NCBI GenBank assembly: GCA_022925895.1
Contig: JAKSYS010000550.1
Coordinates: 1 to 42,377 of the forward strand
Origin: Fragilaria crotonensis
Taxonomy: Eukaryota; Bacillariophyta; Fragilariophyceae; Fragilariales; Fragilariaceae
DNA: 42,377 bases
Direction: 5' to 3'
Shown piece by piece: positions 11,620-23,390 of the stretch (the stretch's first letter is position 1; each line of letters opens with the position of its first letter). The notes under the pieces are model-generated. The model saw nothing but the letters and a program-made list of their open reading frames with translations, made no database searches and was not told the DNA's origin. A program made the position numbers and the translations under genes.

Positions 11620-13085
11620 TCACGTTTGAAATTTGGAATGCAGAATATCTCCATATAGTGGTCGATCTTCTGGACGAGTTATCCAAACCGTGAGCGCTAA
11701 CCGCGTGTAATGGTCCTGAATGACCTTTTCGACAGAATGCAACAATGCCGAGTCGAAAATCAACAAGCGTCCTTGGATGGGTTCAATGTCGACAGTTCGG
11801 TAGTCAGTGAACACAGACGGTGGATAGACCAAATTTTCATCAAGTCTCGCGCCTTGGGAGTTGAGATGGAGTCGAAGCGTTCCGCCATCACCGGGTTGGT
11901 AGGACTCGTTGTGACAGTAGAGGATGCATGTGTAGAGACGATGATCGCCACGCAATCCATCAAAGTTCAGTGTGTTGTCACTGTGAGTGACGTAGAACTC
12001 TCCGCTTTCGTAGGCGGCAGCCTGAACCATGTAGGGATTAGTCAATGGATTGGCATAGGTAGCCGGTAGGAGAGGTGGGTAGTCGGAGGATGATGGCATG
12101 GATAGGCATTCGTTCATGTACCCGGCGATTCCCAATAGCATATCGCACTGATCATGGACACCGCACTCGTTTGCAGCCTCTTCATCGAGAAATCTGACAG
12201 AGTCCGTCCGGATGCTTTTATCTTGAGTGGTTTTATTTGTCAACATCTCTATCAGCAACCGATTCGTCTCTTTGGACGTTGTCATTTCCGTGTCAATCAC
12301 CACGAAACCATCCTTGGCGAGCGTCTTCAAAATGTCTGCCGACAGCAACTGCGCTGCCATGCGGTTTCCTCGAGCGGCAGCGACACCAACAGATGGTGGC
12401 GCAATGCTCATGTACCTGAATGACACCTGCTCAAGTCTCGACGCGTCCACGTAGGGTCCAAACATGTCCAACTTTCTGGCGAGAAAGGCGCAAATCTGGC
12501 CGAATTCTTCCTTGGACATGCCATGGGACGATATCTGATACTCGAATGGCAGATCCGTTGGTATGGTGGGGTGTGTCAGTGTCGTGTGTTCGAGGGTTAT
12601 CGAAACGTTCTTCCCGAATGTGGGAATGAAGTACTTTCCCCGATTGTCAGGACACGCTTTGAAGTAGCCTGATGATTCTACCTAGTCCAGTATTTGGTGA
12701 ATGTATGTGTGTTAGGATATCGACTCGTTGGCATTACAATCATTCCTGTTACCTCGATCCATGCCTTTCCGCCTTTTTTTGATTTACTAAAGCACTATTA
12801 CTCGGCATTATACAGCAACAAAAAACTCACATGTTCTCGAAACAACGTCAAAAACTTGCGATCATCACTCGGGGTGAATCCTGATGCGACTGGAAGGCGA
12901 ACGGATTTCACATAAAAGCCATTGGCCAATTTGAATTTCAAAATGAAAACACACCAACAACAACATATCCTTGCTAGCATGGCACCGATTGACTCGGTGC
13001 GTTGTGATTGTTGTGAAATCAGTGTTACGCAGATGGCAACAATCGATGCAATTATATTGACACGATGAAGGCCTTGTCGGCGCAA
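11620..13085 (-). CDS. 2-oxoglutarate/Fe(II)-dependent dioxygenase, prolyl-4-hydroxylase-like (two exons)
   Basis: Exon 1 is 13085-12831 and exon 2 is 12681-11620. The 149-bp intron begins GTGAGT and ends CTAG and leaves the frame intact (phase 0), giving 438 residues. The N terminus is hydrophobic (two possible starts, the second at MLARICCCWCVFILK), suggesting import into the secretory pathway. The C-terminal half is a double-stranded beta-helix oxygenase domain: YESGEFYVTHSDN supplies the His-x-Asp iron ligands, GGTLRLH lies between, LLHSV gives the distal His, and the Arg in YTRLALTVWI is the likely 2-oxoglutarate-binding residue. This arrangement fits the P4Hc/2OG-FeII_Oxy_3 group, which hydroxylates proline or other side chains in proteins. 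The substrate cannot be read from sequence. The ATG at 12519 inside exon 2 would also give a 299-residue protein, but the spliced model explains the conserved upstream frame and good splice sites. Confidence 0.8.
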
Positions 13086-13160
13086 TGGCGAAATCTTGTG
13101 AAGTTTGTCATTTCAGAACTCAGGACTCAAAACTCACATCGGTGAAGCGTGACTCCGTGA

Positions 13161-13212
13161 CTGTCAGTCAGTCTGTCTGTCAGTCAGTCTGTCTGTCTGT
13201 CTGTCTGTCTGT
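13161..13212. repeat. Microsatellite (CTGT/CAGT)n
   Basis: About 52 bp of CTGT units interrupted by CAGT units, in the upstream DNA between the oxygenase gene (minus) and the RAP-domain gene (plus). The two genes are divergent, so the repeat sits in their shared promoter region, followed at 13270-13345 by a GTAC cluster. Confidence 0.85.
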
Positions 13213-13467
13213 TTCACGAGACAGCCAACGTCTGTAACCCAACCCCGACCAAAACTGTCCTGCCATACGTACAGTACATTCATAGCTTTTTTCATTTTAC
13301 TACAGTACTTGTACCATGGTACCAGGTGTCATCGGGTACAAGTACTATAAAGCAACTCCATGCCATGATCGACGACACCATTGAAAACGTTGAAAGGTCT
13401 CATTCCAGATACAGTCAAGCAGAAGGCCGGTGGACACAGGAGCTCATATTGCAAATAAGATATCAGC

Positions 13468-16107
13468 ATGAGCTGTAGTGTGTGTACTACGATGAGGACG
13501 GCGACGATCATCAGGAGGTTGGCTGCAGGGACACGTGCCAGAACGGCGACTTGCTTCCATTCGGTTCGCCATTCATCGTTTCGAACCGTGCGTTCTCAGA
13601 ATTGGCGTGACTTTCATGGATATGGAATGGTGAACTTCTCTCCATCCATCTCATTCGCAACGTCTGGGTCACTTTTAGAAAAAACCAGAACGGCTCGTTT
13701 TCATGGTACTCCTTCCATGCTTGCCGAGTCTCGCTACTTTCTCGAAATCTCGATCCTCGAAGAACTAAAATCTCAAATGCAACACTATGATAGAGGTGGG
13801 ACTACACCAGACCAGAGTGCGAAAGCGCTGGCAATATCCATCAACAAGCAAATTGTTGCACTTGGCAAAGATGGCCAGTGGAACGAAATCTTGAATTTGT
13901 ATCAGAAGCAGAAGAAGAACTTCAATGCCGTCAACTATGCAACTGTCATGTCCCAGCTAGCTCGCATCCGAGAAGTACGACAGGATGATCCATTGTTTGA
14001 ACAGTTTCTAGCTGATTTGAACGCAAAGCTACATGAGCTTGGAATACAGTGGCTTGGAGGGGTTCGGCCGTTGTCGACCATTGTCTATGCTGTCGGAAAG
14101 ATGGGACTGCTGCCGGAACGAAACTCGAGTGCAAAGCAAATAATGGCATTCTTGGAGGACAGGAAGACTGCAGAGTGGTTGATGGAAAACGGCAATCCGC
14201 AAGATGTTGCGAATTGTGCATGGGCATGGTACACTGGGAATGAAGGCTCCGAACCTTTTTACATTGCTTGATCAAAGGGCTGAATGGTTGATGGATAGTG
14301 GGAATCAGCAAAGCATTGCAAACTGTGTCTGGGCATGTGGTACACTTGGAATCAAGGCTTCGAATCTGTTTCAATTGCTTGACCAACGAGCTGATTGGGT
14401 GATAGAAAATGGGAATCCACTCGGAATGGCCAACTGTGTATGGGCATGTGCAACCCTTGGAATCGAGGCTCCGAAGCTGTTCCAGTTGCTCGACCAACGC
14501 GCTGAATGGTTGATGGAAAACGGAAATCCTCAACATGTTGCTAACTGTGTTTGGGCGTGTGGTACACTTGGATTCGTGGCTCCGAAGTTGTTTGAATTGC
14601 TTGACGATCGCGCTCGATGGCTTATGGACAATGGGACTCCACAGAGTGTTTCAAACTGTGTCTGGGCATGTGGAGCCCTTGGAATTGAGGTCCCGAACCT
14701 GTTTCACTTGCTTGACCAAAGGGCTGAATGGTTGTTGGAACACGGGAATTCACAGAGTATTGCAAACTGTGTATGGGCTTGTGGTACACTTGGAATCGAG
14801 GCATCGAACCTATTTCAATTGCTTGACCTGCGTGCTAATTGGTTGATAGAAGATGGGAATCCACAGGAAATCGCAAACTGTGTATGGGCGTGTGCAACCC
14901 TTGGAATCGATGCTCCGAAGCTGTTTAGTTTGCTCAACGAACACGCTGAACGGTTGACGGAAAGCGGGAATCCGCAGGATCTTGCAAGCTGTGTATGGGC
15001 ATGCGGCACCCTTCGAATCCAGGCTCCGACGCTATTTGAATTGCTTGACCATCGCGCTGATTGGTTGATAAAAGCGGGACTCCACAGCAAATGTCAAACT
15101 GTGTATGGGCATGTGGTACACTTGGAATCAAGGCTCCGAAGCTGTTTAGATTGCTGGACGAACACGCTGAATGGTTGATGGAAAATGGAAACTCACAGTG
15201 TATTGCGAACTGCGTATGGGCATGTGGCACCCTTCGAATCGAGGCTCCGACGCTGTTTAAATTGCTCGACCATCGCGCTGACTGGTTGATGGAAAATGGA
15301 AATTCACAGTGTGTTTCAAACTGTGCATGGGCGTGTGGTGCGCTTGGAATCGAGGCTCCGAAGCTGTTTCAATTGCTTGACCATCGCGCTGAATGGTTGA
15401 TGGAGAATGGGTCTCCACAGTGTATTGCAAACTGCGCATGGGCGCTTGCTGTGTTGGGAATTCACGCGCCAGGCTTTTTCTCGGCATTGGACCGTTGCCT
15501 CAACAAGTTTTTGGCTGATGCCGATTTCCATCAGTTGTGCAATGTATGCTACGCCATAACAGTCCTCGACCACAGATATTTGAATCAGGGGGATCTGTTA
15601 CACATGCTGTGGTCCAGCCTCTTAGACCGAAAGCTCGATGATTTGCCTGATGAAGCATTGGCGCAAATTCTATACATTCAGACTTTTTCATCAGCGTATG
15701 GTATTGACCTGTCGAGCCCGCCATCAGATCTTCAAAGTAAGCTTGTGCAATATACATTCACAACAGAATCCTCCAAATTTGAAACGAATGTGTCAGATAC
15801 GCTCCTTGACATGGGATTTACCCACCAACGCGAATTTTCTCCTTTGGAATCCATCCCGGGACTGCTTTCGATCGACATTGCCTGCCCTGATCGCATGGTT
15901 GCTGTTGAATGCGATGGCCCAAGCCATTACCTGTCAATTATTGGTGATGGGACCCGTCGAGAAAAGGGACCAACCAAGGCAAAGCGTCGTCTATTGCAAC
16001 ACCTCGGTTGGAATGTCATTAATCTGAATTGGGCTGAATCACAGGAGCACAAAATGAGCAAAGAGTGGCTCGTTGGCAAATTGTCAGAAGGTGGAGTTGA
16101 ATTATGA
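13468..16107 (+). CDS. RAP-domain protein with twelve 37-residue repeats (OPR-like organellar RNA-binding protein)
   Basis: The N terminus is rich in Arg, Ser and Thr without acidic residues (RTATIIRRLAAGTRARTAT), like a mitochondrial presequence. The middle is an array of 37-residue helical repeats with the core ANCVWACGTLGIEAPKLF. The C terminus is a RAP domain (AVECDGPSHYL, then KAKRRLLQHLGWNVINLNW, about 15865-16080). RAP proteins with 37-38-residue repeats (octotricopeptide-type in green algae, FASTK family in animals) bind and process organellar RNA. That role is inferred here. As read, the frame is broken twice. Near 14228 the array reads CATGGTAC where other units have CATGTGGTAC (2 bp lost). 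Near 15072 one base is missing from the GAAAAT segment. The two losses sum to 3, so the frame after 15073 equals the first one. An intact version would have about 880 residues. Without correction the first frame stops at 14271. Confidence 0.75.
14209..15537 (+). repeat. Twelve tandem 111-bp coding repeats
   Basis: Units start at GCAAACTGTG-like sequences spaced 111 bp apart (for example 14209, 14320, 14431, then 15427 for the last). Each encodes 37 residues with core NCVWACGTLG, then a Leu-rich helix LFQLLDQRAEWLMENGNPQ. Many stretches are near-identical at the DNA level, which points to recent unit duplication. Variation is concentrated at a few positions (K/E/D after GI, Q/E/H/K before LL, the residue pair after PQ). 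Confidence 0.85.
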
Positions 16108-16820
16108 AAAGTAGTCCTATCCATCTGATGATGCATTTTTCCCAATGACGGAGCATCTGTTGAGGAATAAGATACGCTCTTTGGTGAATAACCCCTAACC
16201 CCATCTTGTGCTATTGCGACGCGGTAGATTCACTGATATCTGCAGTCGTGCCGACCAGTACATTTCATGGACCTGATTGTCCTCAAGTCTGTCAAGTTCT
16301 TGGTTTTAGGCAGTTTTCGATCTGCAGAAGTCGATTCGTACTCACATCGGCAATCGGTATGTAGTCTGCCAAACATTTTGTTGGTATTAGAGCATATCTT
16401 CCGATTTTGCCCTTCCTATCTGTCGTGCTCTATGATGATCTTAACGGTATGACGACAATCAAGTTTTGTCAGTTCTCTCATCCTGCGTCTCGCCTCCAGA
16501 ATCAGCGTCTGTCGCCACTATCGGATGAACTAGTTTTGCTTGTGGGAGGGGATTCGTGTTGTGTAGGATATTACCCGCGACACTTAGAGACAGTAATGTA
16601 GATCAGCGCGATGTGCTTGAGCTGTAGTACTCCTGCATACTGCAAACCTGATAGCGTTATATAGTGCTCAAAGACTTCGCTCATGGTACGCTATAGTGAT
16701 TAGAAGTGTTCCGAAAACACCGCGTTACGAGTTTTTCTTTGTGTCGTGTCGAATGTGTTGTAACTTTTGAGGGTGTCTCAACAGCCCGGATCAGTCATCT
16801 CACCAGGGACGTAAGTGCCT
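16108..16820. other. Intergenic stretch between convergent genes
   Basis: About 0.7 kb between the end of the RAP gene (plus) and the end of the nardilysin-like gene (minus). No domain-bearing frame is visible and the GTAC bias is weaker here than in promoter-type stretches. Confidence 0.5.
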
Positions 16821-19800
16821 TCAATAGACCTTTCCCCATGTTGCTCCTCCAACGCTGGCGTGCACCGCGCGAACCTGCTCATCTACAAAGGCTGGAATCG
16901 ATTCACTCTCACCAACACACGGTCGTCCCTCGGCACAGGCTTCTCCCCCATTTCCAATCACTTGGACTACCAGAGCTCGACGGTCGCGCATCTTGCCGTC
17001 CTTGTCACATGGCAGCAACCATTTATCGAAGGCAGTAATAACAGTCTTCTTCGTGATCGATCGCAGTGCCAGAGCTTCGTTACGATATACCTCCCAATCA
17101 AACCGTCTGTCTTGGATTTCACTCCAATAACAGCCAGTTTCTTCGGACAACGAGTTGAACATTTCCAGTTTGTTCTTTGCAAGTCCAACCAAATGCTCCA
17201 TGAATTGTTCGTCTTTCATGTCAACGAGCGTGTTCTTGTAGTGTTGCAAGAAGGTGTCGATCCTTTTGGTTATTTCATCCTAACAATGGAAAATCTGGGT
17301 AAGGCCAAACTAATCCAGACGCGTCCCTTAATCGCAACCACCGTCAAGTATACTTACAGCGCTCTTGGTCGAAGACACAACTACAAAGTGTATACCCATG
17401 ATTCCGCACGTCCAACGCGAGTCGCAAGAAACGCTGTATCCAAACTGGTCTTTTGTCCGAAGTTGGTCATACAGTGGTTCCGCCATCATGTGGGTTAACA
17501 TGTCAATTGTCACCCTGTCTGTGATGTTGTCCTTCCCAACCTGAAAGTAGACCTCAACAGCAGTGTTGGGTTCGACTACATTCTTGGTGGGACAGATGGC
17601 ATAGAATGGCTCAGGCTTGAGCGGGAATTGAATCACTGGCTCGGTGGGATACCCCTTGTTCGCAATTGGGGCACCTCCGGAAGTCGCCAGACACGCCAGG
17701 ATAGCATCACGTGCAGCGAGGGCGTCATCGATATCAACGTTGCCATGATACAAGGCTTCAGCTGAAACCGAAGACATGACTTCTGTAATTATCTCAGTGA
17801 AGGCCGACTCGGTAATGCCTTTGATAGCCTCCGACTGCGAAACGAGCATGAGCAAACGCAGGCAGTTGCAACCTAAATCGATTCAAGAACATTCTGTCAA
17901 TATCGTACCTTCTCGAACGCCGACCAGCTTGTAGAACGCAAGCATTTGATTCGAACTTGACTCGCAAGATGTGATGGCTTCAAGCCTGAATTTTCGTACT
18001 TGCGCATTAACACCTCGAGGCAGGCGTCGAAACGACCTTCTAGCACAGTGTCTGGCAGACCCTGAGTCGCCGAACGACCCCTGAAACTAAGTAGGACGGA
18101 AAATATCTCCAGAAACAGAGCCAACAACTTATCATCGAATCCGTGTACTCGGACAGAGAAGCCAAGGTCATTGCTTGACACTGTGCTCGCGAGGTCGCAA
18201 ACACTTGCCAAGTACGAGACTTCTGTCACAGCGTCAGTACATAGACTGACAAGCAAATCAGAGCACGCTTGGTGAAGAGGCGTTTTATTCGCACCGCCGC
18301 AGATGAGTCTTAATCTCAGCTCGGCGATCGGCCGTTTGAACTTGCGATCTTGAAGATGCCACAGCTTGAGTTCGGGGCGGTTGTAAATGAGTTTTGGGAG
18401 TCGCGATTCCGATAGTGCAGGGGGGATAGCTGGAAATAAGGATCCGTCTTGGACCTCAAAGTCGCTGTCATCGCCGTACTTGAGCACAGCTCGTGCGCCG
18501 TCCTTCGCCAACGACACAAGTCTAAACTTGATACTTTTCTTATCGAGTGTCCCCTCAAAGCCAGGAACCAACGACGTAACAGTTAGCGTCGTGATTTCGT
18601 GGTCAATAACATGCCACTTTTCATCTTCATCTTCATACGAAAGCAAAACTGTGTTCATTGTCGCATTGTACTTGACCATGGTGGCAGGGAACCACGACTA
18701 GTGCGCAGCACGGAAAGTTAGAAAAGCAGACAGAAGCAAACACAAAAGCGTCTACGAACTTACCTTTCGCTTGCCAACGGAAATACAAAGCTTCAACGAT
18801 GAGTTCAGAAGCGGATGATCGCTGTCGTCTTCGGGCAGAAGCTTGAGGGCTAGTTTCTCAGGGACGAATGGGTTCTTGGGTGGAAGTGCCAGCATGGACT
18901 CTGATGGTGGTAATTGTGGTGTTGCGGCGTTGGACCATTGCTCAAGTGTTTCGTTGGCAATGTCTTCGACCCAATAGCGGGTTCCAAACATGGGTTCCTC
19001 CAGTGGAGTGCCAGCCAATGTGGGATCAAATGATCCGAGAGGAACCTGTCGCTGTGCGTCCTCTCTCTTCATTTCGTCACTGGTATTGGCGGCATTCGAT
19101 TCGCGTCCAAGTGGGAGGACATGAGATCAATTCTGGTGTTGCTGGGAGTCAAATGATTGTCCAGTAGGTCTTTGATAGCGCCTTCATCATAATCAAAAAA
19201 GAGGTCTCGACAATCCAAGAGTCGATCAGCGGGTGTGTTGAAATGGGGTGCCAGGCGATCAGCAATTCTCTCAACAAATTCCTGAGGATTTTCTTCGTCG
19301 CTGTACTGGTATGACACTGCATGGGTCAACTTGAGTTCTTCGTGAATCCATTCTGGCAATTGACCGTTCTCACAGAGGTAGCGCAGCATGCCAATGTATG
19401 CAAAGACCTCTTGGACAACGTCTTGCCAATGATTCATGCCCTCTTCCGACAGGGAGCAACTGACAACAAACAGTGCGTGTGAGGAGGCACATTCGACTCC
19501 TTCAGTTCCCACTCCAGCATAACAGCTAGTTACCAATGATTTTTTCTTGAGCGATGCCAAGATCGATCCCTTGGCTTCATGTCCCAACAGGTGTGCCAAA
19601 TAGTCGCAAGGTTTGGCCCGCCAATGCGATAATTGTGGCGGAACTTGCCATGTGATGGACAACGAATGGCGATCCAGTACTGGGATAAGTCTATAAATCG
19701 TTTGAAGGGAAGATTTGGGCATTGGGAGTGGATTCCTGGACATGACAGTGTCCAACGTTGCATCCCAAGTACCCGCATGGTTGTAGGTCAATGCAAAGGC

Positions 19801-20700
19801 AGGTTGTTGCCTCGGAGCCGGAGGAATGTCAGAAAATGACTTTTCCACCCGTCTTTGCAATTCGTCAAGAGAAAAGGCTCCAATCACGACGAGTCTCATG
19901 TTGGCAGCAAAGTAGTATTGGTTATAAAACTCACGCAGCAGTTGCATGACATTGACCCCGTGTTGCGCTGGAGTATCCTTGAGGGATTGCAAGTTCCCCC
20001 AAGAGAACTTGCAGAATGGTTGGGTTCCCGAAGTATGACACTGGAGCTGCTGGAGGCGGCACTGGTCATTGTTTTTGCTTAGCTGAAACTCCGATTCGAT
20101 ACTATTAAGTTCTCGTTCAACTGCATCTTCCTTCATGAGTGGATTGATGAAGAACTGGGCAAACATGTCGAGTGCTGGAAATAGTTTTTCTTGTGGAATC
20201 TCCAAATGATAGACGGTGTATTCAATCTCCGTGTAGGCATTATCACTCCCACCATGTTTCGAAAGAAAGGCATCGTAGGCATTTTCCTGAGGATATTTTT
20301 CGGTTCCCATGAAGAGCATGTGTTCGAGGAAATGAGCCAAACCCTGAGCTTCTGGTGGATCATACATGGACCCGACTCCGACGACCAAGGCCGCAGCGGC
20401 ATCGCGCAAACCATCATCGGCTTCTCCCTTACCACTATCATGAGTTCCATCATCACTATCATCATCATCATCACTTTCATCCACACCAGGCTTTTTCTGA
20501 TCGGCATCGTCGTCCATGTCATCATCGTCGTCGTCATCGGCATAAAACAAATCTTGGTGCATCGCCAAAGTATCAGAAACTAGAACGGCTCGAAGACCAT
20601 TGGAGCAAGATTTGACGGTAGACCTTTTGTCTAGTGGAGACCTTGAAACATTTAGATCTGGTCCTTCCAAGGACGACGTCAAAGTAGGCATTCCCTCCAT
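16821..20700 (-). CDS. Nardilysin-like M16 metallopeptidase (four exons)
   Basis: Exons are 20700-18764, 18697-17909, 17834-17358 and 17279-16821. The introns of 66, 74 and 78 bp all begin GT and end AG and preserve the frame, giving about 1,220 residues. The ATG at 20700 sits in AACAATGG. Early in the protein a long Asp-rich insert (the ADDDDDDDMDDD and DESDDDDDSDD clusters) directly precedes the AAAALVVGVGS block and the zinc motif HFLEH of the HxxEH inverzincin class. The next zinc ligand is expected at the ELNSIESE segment. An acidic insert at exactly this place distinguishes nardilysin from insulin-degrading enzyme. Nardilysin cleaves peptides before basic residues and also acts as a binding protein in animals; its role in diatoms is not known to me. 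One single-base fault is visible near 19075, where GAAATG would need one more A to keep the frame across the first exon. The rest of the gene is clean. Confidence 0.85.
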
Positions 20701-21479
20701 TGTTTGATGCGTTTGTTTGTACTTTACCAGCGGCAGCCAATGCTTTACGGTGACCCAGAATTTGCTGCTGACTGCCTTGCTGACACTCACTAGGAACTGC
20801 GACTTGATTGTTCCAATCTTGCAACAATTGGGCTGCTGAGGAATCAACGCTACAGTCCTTTGCGTATCAATAGGTGGATTTGTTGTCGATGGTGGATGGT
20901 TGAGCGCATCTCACCTGGGCACCGTATGATACAACGAAAACTCCCTCCAAGGTTGATGTGATACTCACGGTAGACCTACCCTAGTACAGTAGTAGTAGCT
21001 ACGACTTGTACTGGAGAATTTGTTTCATACTCCGAGTATACCAGTATAAATATATAGATAGATGTAGAAAAGTTCGTACAGTACATTTGTATCATACTCG
21101 GAGTAGCAATTTGCGTATGAGCACCAAAGCGCTCACTCGTACTCGAGCAACATGCTCTATAGTACCCCAGAGTTTTCAAAAAAAATAAACTTTTTACTTG
21201 TAGACCTACTACAATCTTACGTACGAGGTATCATACAAGTGTACTCCGAAGTCCGAAGTACTTCTACCTTGTACTCGTTGTACTCGTACCAGATACAGTA
21301 CGTTGCAAAGTGGTATCAAAATCCAAGAGACGGTGTTTTCCACAAGATTTCTCCTTTTAAGACCACTGAACTATATTCGGCGCTCATAATACCGCTGTCG
21401 GCATGGAATCCCACCATGCCGATATTCGCAAAAGGGCAACGTACAACCACGCACCCGACCCGAATACATCAACGTTCCT
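20701..21479. other. Promoter-side intergenic stretch with GTAC and CTCCGAGTA repeats
   Basis: Upstream of the nardilysin-like gene. GTAC occurs about 13 times between 20983 and 21304. The near-palindrome ACTCCGAGTA/ACTCGGAGTA appears at about 21029 and 21097, with a variant near 21243. No gene is visible; a TTG-started extension of the nardilysin frame to 20847 lacks an ATG. Confidence 0.5.
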
Positions 21480-22394
21480 TTAGCATAAGAAGAATCCTAA
21501 AAGAGCAAGGACTGCTGCTCCAGTGGTGACTGGGGAAGGCACGCCACTGATTGTGGGGCGTGCCGTCGGACGGGCGGATGGAACAGCAGGCGCTCGGGAA
21601 GGCGCCGTAGTATTCAACTTGTCAGATCCGGGGCAAACGCATCCGCCCGCAATAAAAAATTGATCCTCGACTGCTTTTCTCATCTCAAAGCACCAATTAT
21701 CAGGCCAGGCCGAGGATCTGTTGGTGTGAAGTGTCAGATTTACAAATCCACAAGACCACCATCCGTCGTCATTGAGAGTTGGATCGATGTTTCGGATGGC
21801 GTCTAGCTGTTTCATTGGACAGCATTCAGCTGGAGTTTTTTCGGCAGGAAGATAGTCGCATGGGGTAAAAAGGTCGCCGTTACTGCGGCTAACACACGAG
21901 CCCTATTGCGTTTGTGAAGGAGATGAGAACAGGAGGGATCACTTACAAATGTTGCACAATGATTCCGGATCACTTACGCTTAGCTTTGGAGCAGGAGTTG
22001 GCGCAGCAAGCAAGCATGAGCACGACACACCACCATTTACTTCGATTTTGGCTCTGGTGGCGTTGCACTGTGCATCAGTGAAAGCAGCCGACAACGTCGA
22101 ATTGTACCTCATCTTGGCTCCATAGCAAGGAACTTCAGTTGCCAGGCCAGGAATATAAAAATTATAAGATCGAACGGCAGTGCAGCATTCAGGGTCTGCG
22201 AAAGTGCACACTGGTCCCACACGAGCCAAACACGATTTTCCGGTTGTGGGTCCCAGCGATTCAGCTACGTAGACCGGCGGCGACGTAGGGGCTACCAGAG
22301 ACGCCGGCTGAAAGATCGGCTGATCGAGTGGTTGAGCGACTGGCTGCGAAGAAGCCAAAGCGAAAGTGGAAAGTACGAGAAGTTGGAGAAGCAT
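21480..22394 (-). CDS. Cys-rich secreted protein, probably GPI-anchored (two exons, junction unclear)
   Basis: The start at 22394 gives a clean signal peptide (MLLQLLVLSTFALASSQ). Two Cys-rich modules follow. The first has CLARVGPVCTFADPECC and ends SCSCLLAAP. The second has CGSCVSR or similar, PAECC, WWSCGFVNLTL and GGCVCPGS. Both share an 'ECC' block and a terminal C-x-C, so they look like tandem copies of one domain. The C terminus has a PT-rich stem and a hydrophobic end (GAAVLALLGFFLC), as in GPI-anchored proteins. The donor GTAAGT at 21946 is strong, but no nearby acceptor keeps the frame. Using AG at 21903-21904 gives a 44-bp intron and needs one G less in the GGG run. The protein is therefore two clear halves with an unresolved joint. 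No function is recognised; cell-wall or surface location is inferred. Confidence 0.6.
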
Positions 22395-23390
22395 GATGGA
22401 TCAGCAGCTGAACTCCTTGGTATATGCCGAATTGTGATCGTATGAAGAACTGTTTGGACAGAGTGATTTATTTCCTATCCATACCCCTCGGCTGATGGTC
22501 GGCTGTCTCGGTCGTGCCTTTCATGGATCTTCGTATGCAAATACATATATATGCAGTGATTCTCCTGGTATCATTTGACAGTAGGTCAAGTAGTATGTAC
22601 ATTGTACATGTGATGCATACGGGAAGATTCTTATCGCTGCGACAAGATTCCTATATACTATTCTGCCATATGTTTATATCTATGTTTATGACGGACACAG
22701 CTTAATGCATCACCGCAACCCGTACCCCGTAACGGACGGATGTGTATATCTTATTGCGGTATTAAACCCGCGGCATAACACCACTGTAACAGCGTATTAC
22801 AGTATAAGAACAAGTACCTGGTAACTGGTATGAGTAAGCAGTAAGCATGCATAAGCACATCTATCATACTACCAGGTACGTTGTATAATACTCTATGGTG
22901 CTCCGAGCTCCGAGGGACTCTAAAAGAGACTCTTTGCATACACATGGTGAATTGCCTCCTTTGATCGTGCAGTACACAAAATTGTCAGTGATCGAACTTC
23001 TACCGTAGAAGTAGTGTATGGAGTCAAGAGGGTAGAGTACTCTTACTACTATAACGACTACTCGGAGTAGTTAGTACAGTAGTTAGAGTTAGTGCTACTG
23101 TACGTATCATGAATCATGATGCCCTGGTCTAATGAGACTTTAGACCCTTTTTTATATTTGTTTTGACGATGGCTCAAGACGGAAGCTTCCCCTTAAAATA
23201 CGACTATAGGCGCCGGATCATCAGGTGGAGGCCGTAGGAGGGTCTGCCGCTTCTGGATGCTAACTCTACTTCCACTGGTTCCTTGCACTCCTGTGTTGGA
23301 CCGGTTATATCTTACTGCGGTCTTCTCTTTACGCTCTATATGTAAGCCAAGCCTACATGCTATACATGTATGCTGGATGGGATCATGCTT
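22395..23390. other. Intergenic stretch, GTAC-rich, no supported gene
   Basis: About 1 kb between the promoter side of the Cys-rich gene and the 3' end of the repeat-protein gene. GTAC and CTCCGAG/CTCGGAG motifs occur at about 22810-22915 and 23030-23105. No conserved frame is seen. Confidence 0.5.

Noticed and set aside
17873-17908. A 36-bp intron in the nardilysin-like gene using the nearest AG
   Set aside because: It breaks the frame. The AG at 17835-17836 gives a 74-bp intron, keeps the frame and matches family spacing after the conserved Trp.
20355-20615. His-rich open frame on the plus strand
   Set aside because: Shadow of the Asp-rich insert of the nardilysin-like gene on the other strand.
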